Source: Caldilineales bacterium (GTDB lineage Bacteria; Chloroflexota; Anaerolineae; Caldilineales; Caldilineaceae). Taken from it: DNA of 64,000 nt. The DNA lies in the NCBI GenBank assembly GCA_012271135.1, contig JAAXGZ010000097.1, positions 1 to 64,000 on the forward strand, given 5' to 3'. The translations under genes and the position numbers were made by a program. Position 1 is the first letter of the stretch. Each line of letters starts with the position of its first letter. The notes beneath the pieces are model-generated. The model was given only the letters and a program-made list of their open reading frames with translations. It had not been told where the DNA came from and searched no databases. Of this stretch, positions 1 through 8,225 are shown piece after piece.

Positions 1-1644
1 GCAGTCAATCCTCTCAATGAAACCATGCTCATTGCCTCGTGGCATCTGATGCGGCAGCCGACTTGGCGTAGCCGTCTACTGCAAGGACCGGATTGGGATC
101 TGGTAATAGTGGATGAAGCGCACCATGCACGCCGTCGCAGTCCAGGTTCCGACCTCAAATCAGGAATTCGGCGGCCGAATCAGTTTCTGGAGTTGCTTGA
201 AGGGGTGCTTTCCAAGATCGCTGGCACGCTGTGGCTCCTGACCGCGACACCCGTCCAGCTTCACCTGGTCGAATTGTTTGACCTCCTGAATGTCATCAAA
301 CCCGATTCAGAACCGCAATCATCGCCGCTGGGCTCTTGGTTCGAATTCGAACGGTTCTTCACGGCTCTGGCTACTCCCGAAGTTGACCGGAGCTGGGAAA
401 CCTTGGGAAGGGGAGTAGGCGAGACTTTGCCAGTCCAACTGGATCCCCGCAGACGCAGTGAGCTGAAACCGTTCCTACGGCATCAACTGACAGGGTTCGG
501 CAGACCAGGACGCGATGCCATGCAGGACGCAGACACCCTCGTTGAGTATGAACTGCGGGAGGAACTGCTGGAATCCATCCGACAGCGCTCGCCTGGCGGC
601 CGCCTGATGCTCCGACGCACCCGTCGGGACGCGGACATGCAGGGGGCGTTTGCGATCCGGCAGCCATCCAAAGAGGCTATCGAATTCGCCTCTACAGAGG
701 AGCGAAGTCTGTATCAGGAACTGGATGCCTTCTTGGCTGGCCTTTGGGCCATGAGGCACGGCAGAGACAAGGGATTCGGTTTCCTCTTGTCAATGTATCG
801 GCGGCGACTGACCTCCAGTTGGCAAGCCATTGAACGCACGATTCAGCGTGCGCTGGCCGCCACCAGTTTGCCCGATGATGAAATGGAACTGCTGGAATCA
901 GGGTTGGACGCAAACATGTCCGATGAGATCGGCTCTGGTGGTAACGAGGAAAGGTTCAGTACTGAAGAGATGGAAGTCCTTCGGAGTTTCGCTGCCAGGA
1001 TTGGGGGCACCATTCGTGGGTCCGGTGATCCCAAGATTTCCAGTCTGTTGCAGGATCTCCACACTTGCCGCCTTCAAGGCAGATCAATGCTGGTGTTCAC
1101 GCAGTTCATGGATACATTGGAATACATACGGGATGCCCTGCAGTCGACCTACGGGTCCCAAGTTGGTACATACTCCGGGCAGGGGGCAAGACTGTTCAAG
1201 GATGGTACGTGGACTCCGGGGTCCAAGGATCAACTGACCCAGTCGCTTTCCAACAGCAATATCTCTATCCTACTTTGCACCGATGCAGCCAGTGAAGGTC
1301 TCAACCTTCAAACTGCAAGCACGTTGGTCAACTACGACCTTCCATGGAATCCTATGCGCGTTGAACAGCGCATAGGACGCATCGACCGTATCAACCAAGC
1401 ATCCCGAACTCTCTCCATCCGCAACTATGTGATGTCAAACACCGTCGAGGAACAGGTGTATGATGCTTTGAGAGACCGCATCAAGGTCTTCGAAGGTTCG
1501 GTCGGAGAACTGCAGCCTATCCTGGGTGAGGTGGAGAATCTTGTCGCGGAGTCCACAACCAACGATGTAGCAACGAACCTGGAAAGCCGCATCGCTGCCA
1601 TTGGGAACGCGGGCAAGCCAATCACTGCTGCATTGGGAGGTTGA
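1..1644 (+). CDS. SNF2-type DEAD/DEAH-box helicase, C-terminal part (5' truncated by window)
   Basis: The frame is open from base 1, so the gene begins outside the window; 547 residues are visible. It shows the ATPase motif II as DEAH (VDEAHHARR), motif III as LTATP followed by the ELFDLL segment usual in SNF2 enzymes, and a RecA-like helicase C domain. The latter has LVFTQF, a SEGLNLQ segment and the arginine-finger motif VI QRIGRIDRINQ. Such proteins are ATP-dependent DNA translocases. Large stand-alone members occur in chromatin-like remodelling, in RapA-type RNA polymerase recycling and in several anti-phage islands (DrmD, ZorD). Without the N-terminus and upstream neighbours these cannot be told apart. 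The gene ends with a TGA that overlaps a 20-codon open frame, possibly the remnant of a truncated next gene. Confidence 0.85.
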   Translation, partial: AVNPLNETMLIASWHLMRQPTWRSRLLQGPDWDLVIVDEAHHARRRSPGSDLKSGIRRPNQFLELLEGVLSKIAGTLWLLTATPVQLHLVELFDLLNVIKPDSEPQSSPLGSWFEFERFFTALATPEVDRSWETLGRGVGETLPVQLDPRRRSELKPFLRHQLTGFGRPGRDAMQDADTLVEYELREELLESIRQRSPGGRLMLRRTRRDADMQGAFAIRQPSKEAIEFASTEERSLYQELDAFLAGLWAMRHGRDKGFGFLLSMYRRRLTSSWQAIERTIQRALAATSLPDDEMELLESGLDANMSDEIGSGGNEERFSTEEMEVLRSFAARIGGTIRGSGDPKISSLLQDLHTCRLQGRSMLVFTQFMDTLEYIRDALQSTYGSQVGTYSGQGARLFKDGTWTPGSKDQLTQSLSNSNISILLCTDAASEGLNLQTASTLVNYDLPWNPMRVEQRIGRIDRINQASRTLSIRNYVMSNTVEEQVYDALRDRIKVFEGSVGELQPILGEVENLVAESTTNDVATNLESRIAAIGNAGKPITAALGG

Positions 1645-1792
1645 GCCGTAGAGGACGTGACCAACTGGCAAGCGCTTACCGCATCCTAGTCGATCCGAAT
1701 TGAACCGGTACCCGACATCCGAGACCTGACTGAACAGAAATGGGGCCGACGCGTTCCCAAGCGCAATCTTCAGAGGCACGGTGCCGATGCAT

Positions 1793-2557
1793 TCAGGACA
1801 GAGATCGGCCCAGCTTTTCCTCCAGTTGCCGAATCCGCTCCTCCAAGATGCGCTCCGCCTCCAACCGAGCCTGCCGCTCTGTTCCGACTCGGTGTTCCGC
1901 CGCCAGCCGGGCCTGCCGCTCCTCCTCGACGATGCGCTGCATCTCGACTAGGGACATGATGGCCATATCCGTCTCGGGGTCGTACCACGTCAGCTGTCCT
2001 TCTTCCCAGCGCAGGTTCAGCCCCAGCACTTCGCTGTAGCCCTCCAGGCCGCCGTCGGGCAAATCCGTGATTGGGATTGGCTCGTAGCGGTCCCCGACCA
2101 GCCGGTCGCCAGCCAGGCGCGCGCCGTGGCTCTCACCGGTCTCGTCGAAACGCCAGGACTCGGGGATGCCCAGGACCACGTAGTCGGCCGGCTTATCCTG
2201 GACGTCAATGTGGCCGGTGGAGCGCGAGGCGACTTCCAGCACGAATTCGGGGGGCTTGCCCTGCTCGGCGATGACGTAGGCATTGCGCCGGGCGCAGGCT
2301 TCGGGGTTGGCGTCGAAGGCAATCAGTATGTCGGGTGCGCGCAGTCCCTTAGATGCTCGGGAATCGGGCGAAACGTACACCGTTCCATCCATCACAGTGG
2401 TGTCGGAGTCGCCGAAGTGCTCGGTCAGGTGGTGGGCGCCACTGGTCTTGGCGAGGTGTCGAATACTGTTCATTTCGTCGGGGTGCCGGGGCGGGTCGGG
2501 AAAGGGTGCCAAAAGGGCGGTTTCCGCTTCGTTCGGGCCGATGGTGGTGATGCTCAT
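1793..2557 (-). CDS. Uma2 family (DUF820) restriction-endonuclease-like protein
   Basis: The protein has 254 residues and a PD-(D/E)XK-type core. PD at residues 75-76 (RAPDILIAFD), Glu108 in FVLEVASRST and a following DK...Y...GIPESW segment match the pattern of Uma2 proteins. The tail from about residue 205 is rich in Glu, Arg and Ala and should form a coiled coil, a common addition in this family. The ATG at 2557 is preceded by AGGA seven bases upstream. Uma2 genes are strongly expanded in cyanobacteria and some Chloroflexota and are often mobile. Their biological role is not established, so nuclease activity is a family prediction only. It is convergent with the helicase and probably stands alone. 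Confidence 0.85.
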   Translation of the reverse strand: MSITTIGPNEAETALLAPFPDPPRHPDEMNSIRHLAKTSGAHHLTEHFGDSDTTVMDGTVYVSPDSRASKGLRAPDILIAFDANPEACARRNAYVIAEQGKPPEFVLEVASRSTGHIDVQDKPADYVVLGIPESWRFDETGESHGARLAGDRLVGDRYEPIPITDLPDGGLEGYSEVLGLNLRWEEGQLTWYDPETDMAIMSLVEMQRIVEEERQARLAAEHRVGTERQARLEAERILEERIRQLEEKLGRSLS

Positions 2558-2736
2558 GTGGATCCTGGTCAGGCCGGATGGGGCATGAGTGGTCCGGTGG
2601 TCCGGAGCGGATTGGACCGGTGACCATCACAGGATGCTCCGGGGCCGGGCATGTCCGGTGGGCTTCCGGTTTGCAGGTATGGCGGATCCGCAACAAGAGC
2701 CCAACACGAACCCGCAGATCATGGTCCGGACACCGA

Positions 2737-3762
2737 TCACGGCCTGTTCGACAGGATGTCGGCCACTTCGGAGAGACACTGCTCCGTCTCGCCGGGGTTG
2801 CCAACCGAAATCCGCACCCATCCCGGCATTTGGAACCCGGACAATTCCCTCACCAGGATGTTTCGCTCCGCCAGTTGGCTCTCCAGCCACTTGCCGGAAC
2901 AGTCCGGACGAAATGCCACGAAACTGGCTTGGCTGGGCAGGGCCCTGATTACACCATCCATTCCGGACAAGGCGTTGTACAGGACCGTGCATCCTTCCTG
3001 CATCAAGCGGATCGATTCGCGGACTCCCTCCGTATCTTCCAGAGCCGCCAACCCAGCGGCCTCGGTCATCAGGTTGACGCGGAACTCGGAAATCGGCGGA
3101 CAGAAATTCTGCTTGATGCGAGGCGACGACACTGCGTAACCAAGACGCAGGCCGGCCATGCCGAATGCCTTCGAAAAACTATGCAGCGCCACCACGTTGC
3201 GGTCTGCATGCACATGCTTCCAGGCTCTCGCCTGGGCAGGATCACTGGCGAAGTGCCAATACACCTCATCGAACACAAGCAGGACATGGTCCGGCAGATG
3301 TTCCATGAGCCAGTCCAACTCATCCTGCGTGGTGAGTGATCCGCAGGGATTGTGGGGGCTCGTCAGATACATCATCCTAGTGGCAGGAGTGACCGCATCG
3401 AGCAGGGCCTGCATGTCCAGTCTGTAGTCGTTCAGTTCAACCTGCACCAGGGTCGCGCCTCGGTTGGCAACGTTGTTGACATAGACAGGGAAGTTTGGTC
3501 GGGGAACGATGGCTTCATCGCCCGGATCCAGGAAGGCAACGGCCAATTGATGCAACACATCCACGCCCCCGTGACCAACCGAGATGTTCTCAACGGTCAG
3601 TCCTTTTCCAAGGTACTCGGCCAGCCGACCGTGCAGCCTGTTGGGCACCTTGGGATATCGGTTGAGGCCGGACAGGACTCCCAACACTGCATTGGCCACG
3701 TCCTTGCTGGGCGGGCGCGGGTTTTCGTTGAGGTGCAGATAGGTAGGCGCGTGTTCGGACAT
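2737..3762 (-). CDS. hisC: Histidinol-phosphate aminotransferase-like PLP enzyme
   Basis: This fold-type I aminotransferase (341 residues) has the HisC N-terminus LHLNENPRPPS, a substrate loop around GHGGVDVL, NPCGS (Asn contacting the PLP ring), FDEVYWHF (Asp to the pyridine nitrogen) and SFSKAFGMAGLRLGY. The last contains the PLP-binding lysine and the phosphate-binding arginine. HisC converts histidinol phosphate and 2-oxoglutarate to imidazole-acetol phosphate and glutamate. HisC-like paralogues also serve aromatic amino acids or phosphonate synthesis, and no other his genes are nearby, so the substrate is inferred. I prefer the ATG at 3762; an in-frame GTG at 3789 would add nine residues, and neither has a clear ribosome binding site. 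It follows the WD40 gene by a short gap on the same strand. Confidence 0.8.
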   Translation of the reverse strand: MSEHAPTYLHLNENPRPPSKDVANAVLGVLSGLNRYPKVPNRLHGRLAEYLGKGLTVENISVGHGGVDVLHQLAVAFLDPGDEAIVPRPNFPVYVNNVANRGATLVQVELNDYRLDMQALLDAVTPATRMMYLTSPHNPCGSLTTQDELDWLMEHLPDHVLLVFDEVYWHFASDPAQARAWKHVHADRNVVALHSFSKAFGMAGLRLGYAVSSPRIKQNFCPPISEFRVNLMTEAAGLAALEDTEGVRESIRLMQEGCTVLYNALSGMDGVIRALPSQASFVAFRPDCSGKWLESQLAERNILVRELSGFQMPGWVRISVGNPGETEQCLSEVADILSNRP

Positions 3763-3822
3763 TGGGTGACCGGTATTGGAGGTTGACACGAGCGAAGGGG
3801 GCGGGCACAGTTCCGGACCAGC

Positions 3823-4692
3823 TTAGTCCACTGCCAGAATCCGTAGCCGCCTGTCGGCAGATCCTACCGCGAGGGTTGCTCCATCCGACGACCAGGCCGC
3901 GCAGGTCAGCACATTGGAGTCGACCTCAATGGCATCGAGCCAAGTCCAGTTATCGAGGTCAAACAGGCGAATGCAACCAGCCGTGAGGATCGCCGCGCAT
4001 CGGCGCTCAAGGTCCAGCCGGCATCCCATAATGCGCTCGTCCGAGAGATTCGCGGAGCAGACCAGATGCCACCCGTCTGCATCCCACACTTTGAGTTGGC
4101 CTTCGTACCCAAGTGTCCACACCTGCCCGTTGGCACCATCCGACTTCAAGGCGCTCAGGGCAATGTCGTGGGCTGGCACGGCACCCAAGGGCTCTCCGCC
4201 TGGAAACGACCAAATGGTGAGTTCACCCCCCAGGCCCCCCGCCAAAATTTGGGTGGAATCTGCCCAAAACGCTATGACAGTCAGATTGCCTCGGCTGGCC
4301 TTGAAACCGGCTGTAGGTTGCCCGTCGAAATCCCAGGCCGCAATCCGCCCCCCGTAGGAACAGATCGCGAACAGGTCGGTGTCCGGAGACATGGCCAGAC
4401 CCGATACAACCTTCTTGCGATCCCGCACCCGACACCGCTCCTCCAGACCGGGAAATGATCGGATGGCGGCCGTGCAATCGCTGCTCCCGGTAACCAGGAC
4501 GCTCCCGTCCAGGCTCAGGACCAATGCGTTGATGCTTTTGTCGTGCGCGTTGATGTGGACTTCCCGGCTCCAGTTGGCAGTCTGCCAGACTGTCAAATCA
4601 TTGTTCATGCCAGCGGCTACCAGGCGGGTGCCGTCGTGGGAGAATGCGGCGGCAAGGGCGTAGGGGTGTTCCAGGGTTTGCAAAAGATGCAT
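3823..4692 (-). CDS. WD40-repeat beta-propeller protein
   Basis: The whole 289-residue protein consists of WD40 blades, about seven. They are seen as recurring (A/V)xFSxDGxxLxxxGxDxxxxxW-type units, for example AAAFSHDGTRLVAAG near the start, ALVLSLDGSVLVTGSSD, and CAAWSSDGATLAVGSADRRL at the end. There is no signal peptide and no catalytic domain, so it is probably a cytoplasmic scaffold. Its partner cannot be inferred. The ATG at 4692 is chosen over the GTG at 4701 because AGGAG lies eight bases upstream of the ATG and would overlap the GTG. It is divergent from the mrp operon and probably co-transcribed with the downstream hisC-like gene. Confidence 0.85.
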   Translation of the reverse strand: MHLLQTLEHPYALAAAFSHDGTRLVAAGMNNDLTVWQTANWSREVHINAHDKSINALVLSLDGSVLVTGSSDCTAAIRSFPGLEERCRVRDRKKVVSGLAMSPDTDLFAICSYGGRIAAWDFDGQPTAGFKASRGNLTVIAFWADSTQILAGGLGGELTIWSFPGGEPLGAVPAHDIALSALKSDGANGQVWTLGYEGQLKVWDADGWHLVCSANLSDERIMGCRLDLERRCAAILTAGCIRLFDLDNWTWLDAIEVDSNVLTCAAWSSDGATLAVGSADRRLRILAVD

Positions 4693-4881
4693 GACAGGCA
4701 CTCCTGATGGTGGTTTCCGGTAGACTTACTCCCGAGGCAGAGGATACCCGTTACCCAACAGCAAGCCTCCGGAACGGACGGTGTCGGGCCCCAATTGAAC
4801 CCCGGCCGACATCCGGACATCAACCGTACAACCCGTCTTGGCCAGACCGTTGTCCTCCCCGAACCCCACCGCACGTCAGGC

Positions 4882-7233
4882 ATGTTGCTAGGAAGTCTGG
4901 CCATATTGAGCCTAACAGGCTTGATCCTGTGGCGCACCAAGCCCGAAACCACCCGGTTCTCCGCGTGGTTCAGCGCAGCCGTGCCATTGGCGGTTCTGGG
5001 CTGGATTTGGCGACGCGCCGAAATGGCGGACGCTCCCTACCACGAACACTGGGCCTGGCTACCTTCGCTCAACCTGAGCCTGGCTTTTGGGTTGGACGGG
5101 TTGTCGCTGCTGTTTACGGTGATCATCCTGGGGATTGGAGCGGCCGTCGCACTCTACACGAACTACTACCTGGAAAGCGATCCCCGACCGGGTGCCTTTT
5201 ACCTGTTCCTGTTTCTCTTTATGGCCAGCATGCTGGGGATCGTGTGGTCGGACAACGTGTTGGCGTTTTTTGTGTTCTGGGAAGGCACAACGGTCACAAG
5301 CTACCTTCTGATCGGCCACGGATTCAGTGCAACAGCCAGTCAACGCGGCGCGCGCAACGCCTTGATTGTCACCGGCGGCGGCGGCTTCGCGATGCTGGCC
5401 GGCTTCCTGCTGTTGGGTCAGGCGACCGGTGATTGGACGTTTTCGGCATGGAACGCAGCGCCCCCGGCAGAAGTCGACGACACGACCACGGTGGCGCTGG
5501 TGTTGATCCTGCTCGGCGCATTTACCAAGTCCGGTCAGTTCCCCTTTCATTTCTGGTTGCCGGGCGCCATGGCGGCGCCAACGCCGGCGTCCGCCTACCT
5601 ACACTCCGCGACCATGGTCAAGGCCGGCATATTCCTGGCAGCCCGCATCCACCCCGCGTTTGCGGATCATCCAGCCTGGCTGCCCGTGCTTGTCGGGTTT
5701 GGCGCCGTGACCTGTGCTGTCAGCGGGGTGCTGGCGCTGACCAAGACGGACCTGAAGGGGATGCTCGCCTATGCCACTCTGGCTCAGTTGGGACTGTTGT
5801 TTGTTGCCTTGGGGCAGTCCGGCAAGGCTGCCCTGGTGGCCGCAGTGGTCGGCATCCTGGCCCACGCCCTGTACAAGGGCCCCCTGTTTCTGTCAGCGGG
5901 GATGATCGAGCACGCCACGGGTACACGCGACATTCGACGCCTCGCCGGACAGGCCCGTCCATTGTGGACCGTGTTCATCATCGTTGTGGCCAGCGCCCTG
6001 TCCCTGGCCGCCCTTCCTGTCTGGGGAGGATTCCTGTCCAAGGAATACCTGCTTGACAGCCTGCTGCACCTTGCCGACTCCGCATGGATCGCTTGGTTGG
6101 GCCTGATTGGGGTCCTGATCGGCGGTACAGCCTTTGCATGGTTGGCGATCGCCTTCGTGCACAGGATTTTTTTACGCCGGGAACCGGACACGGCGGTGGA
6201 CCGGACCCACCGACTGCACCCGCCCGCAGTGACCATGGTGGCAGGACCAATGGCATTGGCAGTGATTGGATTCACGTTGCCCTTGACCCTGGACCGCTTG
6301 TTCCAACCTTTGGTTCAGGGCGCGGTATCGGCCATTGCCGGTGAGGTGCAGTCTGTCCACGTCCACTTGTGGGGCGGCTTCAACGCTGTGTTTCTGCTCT
6401 CATTGGCCGCGTTGGCGGCCGGCACCGGGGTGTACCTGCTGGGGGATCGCGCGCTGCGCGTCCTGCATCGGGGAGTCGACCGGGTGCCTTCCGGGGACTT
6501 GCTGCTGGAAAGGACCTTGGGGCTGGCCGCGCGCGGCGCTTCGTGGGTTTCCCATGGCCTGCAGGACTTGTCCCTCACCAGCCACATTTCCATTGTTTTG
6601 GGGGCAGCCGTCTTGGTGGTGGTCCTGGGGGCCAATCGTCTGGGAGCGCTGTTCAATCCGTCCGACCTGCGGCTCGTGGCGGAAAGTCCTGTGGCGCTGT
6701 GGTTGGAGGGTACCATCCTGCTCCTATCACTAATGGCGGCACTGACGGTTCTTGCCTCCAACAACCGGCTGGCACCCATCATCGCCTTGAGCGTGGTCGG
6801 ATTGAACGTGACCCTGTTCTTTGTCCTGTTCGCTGCCCCCGACCTTGCCTTGACACAGCTCCTGGTCGAGGTTCTGGTGTTCGTACTGATCATCCTCATC
6901 CTCTACAAGCTGCCGGCCGCGCAGCCACCCCGGCTTCCACCGGGGTACAAGATCAGGAACATCGGAATCGCCTGCATCACGGGCGCATTCGGGTTTGTGC
7001 TGGTCCTGTTGACATCCGGCCGACCGCGGTTCGAGCCGATCAGCAGCGAAATGATCCGGGCCACGTGGCTGGATGCGCACGGGGCTGCCAATGTCGTCAA
7101 CGTGATCCTGACCGACTTCAGGGGTTTCGATACCTTCGGCGAAATGACCGTGATTGCCATCGCGGGCATAGGCGTGTACAGCCTGGTGCGCGCCTATCGG
7201 TTTCGGCCACGGCGCAGCCAGGCATCGGAGTAG
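4882..7233 (+). CDS. mrpA: Mrp Na+/H+ antiporter subunit A
   Basis: A large polytopic protein of 783 residues, the usual size of MrpA. The N-terminal two thirds is a NuoL-type antiporter module with the conserved membrane glutamate (E134 in VFWEGTTVTS) and lysine (K216 in AFTKSGQFPF) that form the proton path. The C-terminal part has the DUF4040 helix bundle (LFAAPDLALTQLLVEVLVF) and the segment LTDFRGFDTFGEMTV shared with MrpB-like proteins. Mrp complexes exchange cytoplasmic Na+ for external H+ and support pH and salt homeostasis. The ATG at 4882 places the first membrane helix at the N-terminus as in relatives. A TTG at 4795 would add a 29-residue non-membrane leader and cannot be excluded. 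It is the first gene of mrpABCDEFG. Confidence 0.95.
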   Translation: MLLGSLAILSLTGLILWRTKPETTRFSAWFSAAVPLAVLGWIWRRAEMADAPYHEHWAWLPSLNLSLAFGLDGLSLLFTVIILGIGAAVALYTNYYLESDPRPGAFYLFLFLFMASMLGIVWSDNVLAFFVFWEGTTVTSYLLIGHGFSATASQRGARNALIVTGGGGFAMLAGFLLLGQATGDWTFSAWNAAPPAEVDDTTTVALVLILLGAFTKSGQFPFHFWLPGAMAAPTPASAYLHSATMVKAGIFLAARIHPAFADHPAWLPVLVGFGAVTCAVSGVLALTKTDLKGMLAYATLAQLGLLFVALGQSGKAALVAAVVGILAHALYKGPLFLSAGMIEHATGTRDIRRLAGQARPLWTVFIIVVASALSLAALPVWGGFLSKEYLLDSLLHLADSAWIAWLGLIGVLIGGTAFAWLAIAFVHRIFLRREPDTAVDRTHRLHPPAVTMVAGPMALAVIGFTLPLTLDRLFQPLVQGAVSAIAGEVQSVHVHLWGGFNAVFLLSLAALAAGTGVYLLGDRALRVLHRGVDRVPSGDLLLERTLGLAARGASWVSHGLQDLSLTSHISIVLGAAVLVVVLGANRLGALFNPSDLRLVAESPVALWLEGTILLLSLMAALTVLASNNRLAPIIALSVVGLNVTLFFVLFAAPDLALTQLLVEVLVFVLIILILYKLPAAQPPRLPPGYKIRNIGIACITGAFGFVLVLLTSGRPRFEPISSEMIRATWLDAHGAANVVNVILTDFRGFDTFGEMTVIAIAGIGVYSLVRAYRFRPRRSQASE

Positions 7234-7257
7234 GATTGACCCGGACGTGGGTGTGCC

Positions 7258-7746
7258 GTGACCGAACTCTATCTGAAGTACATCCTGAACGGCCTTACCG
7301 CCGCCTTGATTCTGCTGGCGTTCTTCTTTCTCCTAAGGGGCCATCTACTGCCCGGTGGCGGTTTTGTCGGCGGTTTGATGGCCGCCGCGGTGGTTGAGCT
7401 GGCCATCATCAGCCAAGGCGCCGTGACGGTTCAGAGACGGGTCGGCCGCCTGCTGCTTCCGGTGTCCGGCCTGGGCCTGCTGACCGCGGTGTTGGCAATC
7501 ATCTTCGGCTGGCCGAAGTCCGGCACCGTGTTTGCACCGGTGTACTTCCACCTGCCCTGGCTGGAGATTGAATTCAGTACGGCCTTGACCTTCGACTTTG
7601 GGGTATTCCTGGTCGTCATGTCGGTAACATCACTCTTCCTTCTGGATCTCACGCTGACCCGGTCGGCCCGATCGGAACAATTGCTGGACATGGAGGACAT
7701 GGCAGACCGGTCGGTCGGCAAAGAGCAGGTTCCGCCACCATCATGA
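7258..7746 (+). CDS. mrpB: Mrp antiporter subunit B
   Basis: 162 residues with four hydrophobic segments. The family hallmark RGHLLPGGGFVGGLMAA lies between the first two helices, and FDFGVFLVV near the end is also typical. MrpB is a small membrane subunit needed for assembly and activity of the Mrp complex. The start is the GTG at 7258; its stop overlaps the ATG of mrpC (ATGA), a sign of translational coupling. Confidence 0.93.
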   Translation: MTELYLKYILNGLTAALILLAFFFLLRGHLLPGGGFVGGLMAAAVVELAIISQGAVTVQRRVGRLLLPVSGLGLLTAVLAIIFGWPKSGTVFAPVYFHLPWLEIEFSTALTFDFGVFLVVMSVTSLFLLDLTLTRSARSEQLLDMEDMADRSVGKEQVPPPS

Positions 7747-8225
7747 GTGTCCTGCTGCTGGCCTTGCTCGTCATGCTGTTGCTGGGGTCGGGCACATACC
7801 TGATCCTGCGCCAACACGCGATGAAGCTGATTTTGGGTTTGGGACTAATCAGCCACGCCTTCAACCTCATCATATTCAGTGCCACCGGACTGACCGCGGG
7901 AACAGTGCCGATCCTGCCCTTGCCGCCGCGGAAGGCCGATGAATTGCCGGAAGTCGGCCATTTTGCCGATCCCCTGCCCCACGCGCTGATTCTGACCGCC
8001 ATCGTGATTGGCTTCGGGGTAACCGCCTACCTGATTGCCCTGATCCAGCGGTTGCACGAGGTAAGAGACGGCGCGGACTATTCTGCCGGCACCGCCTACC
8101 ATGACGTCGAGCATTTCAGTCCGGGCCGTACCGGGGAACCCGACGACTACATGTACCTTGAGGACACCCTGAACGAACCCCCGATCGGCCGCGCCGGTGC
8201 GGACACGTTGGGAGAGGACCAGTGA
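7743..8225 (+). CDS. mrpC: Mrp antiporter subunit C, with C-terminal extension
   Basis: This is a NuoK-like subunit with three membrane helices: GTYLILRQHAMKLILGLGLI, then SHAFNLIIF, then ALILTAIVIGFGVTAYLIAL after a loop containing DPLPHAL. The core ends around residue 110. The protein continues for about 45 more residues in an acidic tail (RTGEPDDYMYLEDTL), which makes it 160 residues against roughly 110-125 in well-known homologues. The tail should lie in the cytoplasm. mrpC overlaps mrpB by four bases and mrpD by four bases. Confidence 0.92.
   Translation: MSVLLLALLVMLLLGSGTYLILRQHAMKLILGLGLISHAFNLIIFSATGLTAGTVPILPLPPRKADELPEVGHFADPLPHALILTAIVIGFGVTAYLIALIQRLHEVRDGADYSAGTAYHDVEHFSPGRTGEPDDYMYLEDTLNEPPIGRAGADTLGEDQ

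Noticed and set aside
6160-6180. T-run inside mrpA as a terminator
   Set aside because: It lies within coding sequence and has no GC-rich hairpin directly before it.
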